DNA from: Methanomicrobiales archaeon
GTDB lineage: Archaea; Halobacteriota; Methanomicrobia; Methanomicrobiales; Methanoculleaceae
Direction of reading: 5' to 3'
DNA: 5,749 nucleotides
Assembly (NCBI GenBank): GCA_012511245.1
Contig: JAAZGM010000098.1
Span: 1 to 5,749 of the forward strand
A program made the translations under genes and the position numbers. Below the pieces are notes generated by a model. The model did no database searches, was not told the origin of the DNA, and saw nothing but the letters and a program-made list of their open reading frames with translations. Shown here piece by piece: positions 4,843 to 5,749 of this stretch (position 1 is the first letter of the stretch; the number at the start of each line of letters is the position of its first letter).

Positions 4843-5749
4843 TCACCGGAAGGCCCCGCTTGCTTCCATCAGGCGGGCGGCATTCCGCAATCCCCACGCA
4901 TCGAGAAGCGTGAACGCGGCTGCCATGAGGATGAGCCCGGCGAGCAGGGCGAGCAGGATCACGACCAGTTCTCGGGGAAGGGTGATTGCAAGGATCCCGA
5001 GCACGAGTGAACTCATCCCCAGGCCAAGGGTATACCAGAACCCCGTCGTCAACCTGCGCCGATCCCGGACCACCCGCAGCAGCGTGACGGCGGCGCTCGA
5101 CAGGAACCAGACCATGAGGATCAGCAGGATGAGGACGAGGTAGAGTTCCCAGAAGACAAAGAGAACGAGACCGGCACCTGTAATCATACCGCCCCGGCTG
5201 ATCTCCTTGCCCGCATGTGCTCTGTGGCTTCTCCCCCGGAGACCCCCGACGATCGTGAGGAGGCCGAGGATGAGAACGAGGGAGGGCAGGATCACGGTGA
5301 AGAAGAGTATGGTCTTACCGATCGCCAGAAGGAGGAGCACGACGCCTATTGCGAGCAGGACCATACCGTGACCCATCTGGAGTTTCCAGTTCACACGCTG
5401 GTCGAGAAGGCGCTGCCGGGGATCTCTCCCGGCTGTATCTCTGCCTGTCACAAAGATCGTCTCCATCGTCTCGTGGATCATGAGGATCAGAGGGGCGTCG
5501 TCGATCAGGTGCATGATCGGGTTCTTCTCCGGGTCATACCTGTCCATATGGACACGGTACTCCGAGACGGTCTCATGAGCATGGTACTGCCCCCTCCGGT
5601 AACTCGCGATCGTCCCAGGGCTTGGCACGTTGATGGCAGACCGTTTCCAGCCCGGTTCAAGCGGTTCGGTCACCAGTTCCTTCGGTACAACGACCTGAAA
5701 GACTCCCTGGTGCAGTGCATCGAGATATGACTCAAGCGAGCTCAATCTC
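4843..5749 (-). CDS. DUF308/HdeD-like membrane protein with a soluble N-terminal region, probably 5' partial
   Basis: The frame runs from the right edge to TGA at 4843-4845; a TTG at 5745 would give 300 residues, but the frame stays open to the edge, so the true start may lie outside. Residues 1 to about 120 are soluble (numbered from the TTG), with FQVVVPKELVTEPLEPGW near the start and HLIDDAPLILMIHETMETIF at 79-98; I recognise no family there. From about 126 follow hydrophobic segments at 126-146, 148-168, 187-215, 237-257 and 260-281. The repeated pattern of a helix ending in G-I/L-L-A-I-x-L-P, then a helix with LLAGLILMAAAFTLLDA, is typical of DUF308/HdeD proteins, and the first pair (AIGVVLLLLAIG, GLLTIVGGLRG) echoes it. 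The molecular role of such proteins is not established in archaea. The gene converges on the plus-strand membrane gene and looks unrelated to the restriction operon. Confidence 0.72.
   Translation of the reverse strand, partial: RLSSLESYLDALHQGVFQVVVPKELVTEPLEPGWKRSAINVPSPGTIASYRRGQYHAHETVSEYRVHMDRYDPEKNPIMHLIDDAPLILMIHETMETIFVTGRDTAGRDPRQRLLDQRVNWKLQMGHGMVLLAIGVVLLLLAIGKTILFFTVILPSLVLILGLLTIVGGLRGRSHRAHAGKEISRGGMITGAGLVLFVFWELYLVLILLILMVWFLSSAAVTLLRVVRDRRRLTTGFWYTLGLGMSSLVLGILAITLPRELVVILLALLAGLILMAAAFTLLDAWGLRNAARLMEASGAFR

Noticed and set aside
5215..5730. Plus-strand ORF of 171 codons opposite the DUF308-like gene
   Set aside because: Its highly charged, low-complexity start (many E, D, Q, H) is an antisense shadow of hydrophobic codons; the minus-strand product makes structural sense.

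Overview
The window most likely comes from a euryarchaeon, probably a methanogen of the Methanomicrobiales type. The pointers are a DUF217-type VapB antitoxin of the kind common in archaea, GTG and possibly TTG starts, a GGTG-type Shine-Dalgarno, and starts with little or no ribosome binding site. The genus is a guess; nothing here fixes it (no rRNA, tRNA or core gene).

Layout. Positions 1-2831 hold a type IV (modification-dependent) restriction operon: mcrB, whose 5' end is cut by the left edge, and mcrC, overlapping it by four bases (GTGA). McrB should be the GTP-driven AAA+ motor and McrC the PD-(D/E)xK nuclease. The McrB here has about 170-190 extra residues between its Walker A and Walker B motifs, and part of that insert reads like an EVE/PUA-like modified-base reader. 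That is the most interesting feature of the window. Positions 2832-3207 are a GC-rich stretch with small inverted repeats and only one weak minus-strand ORF of 58 codons.

Positions 3208-3697 hold a VapBC toxin-antitoxin pair with an intact antitoxin and a toxin that breaks off before its C-terminal catalytic acids. A perfect 7-bp hairpin lies between the antitoxin end and the toxin start. The toxin remnant runs straight into a polytopic membrane protein gene (3631-4662) in another frame, with no spacer, which suggests a deletion or insertion junction near 3670-3695.

Positions 4663-4842 are a 180-base convergent intergenic region with two interleaved inverted repeats and one imperfect direct repeat. 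Positions 4843-5749 (minus strand) hold a two-part protein: a soluble N-terminal region and a DUF308/HdeD-like membrane half, probably running off the right edge.

Taken together this looks like a small defence/accessory island (McrBC plus decayed VapBC) next to ordinary GC-rich chromosomal membrane-protein genes. mcrBC is visibly less GC-rich in places than the membrane gene, which fits, but does not prove, horizontal acquisition. No mobile element gene, integrase, CRISPR array, tRNA or rRNA was found.
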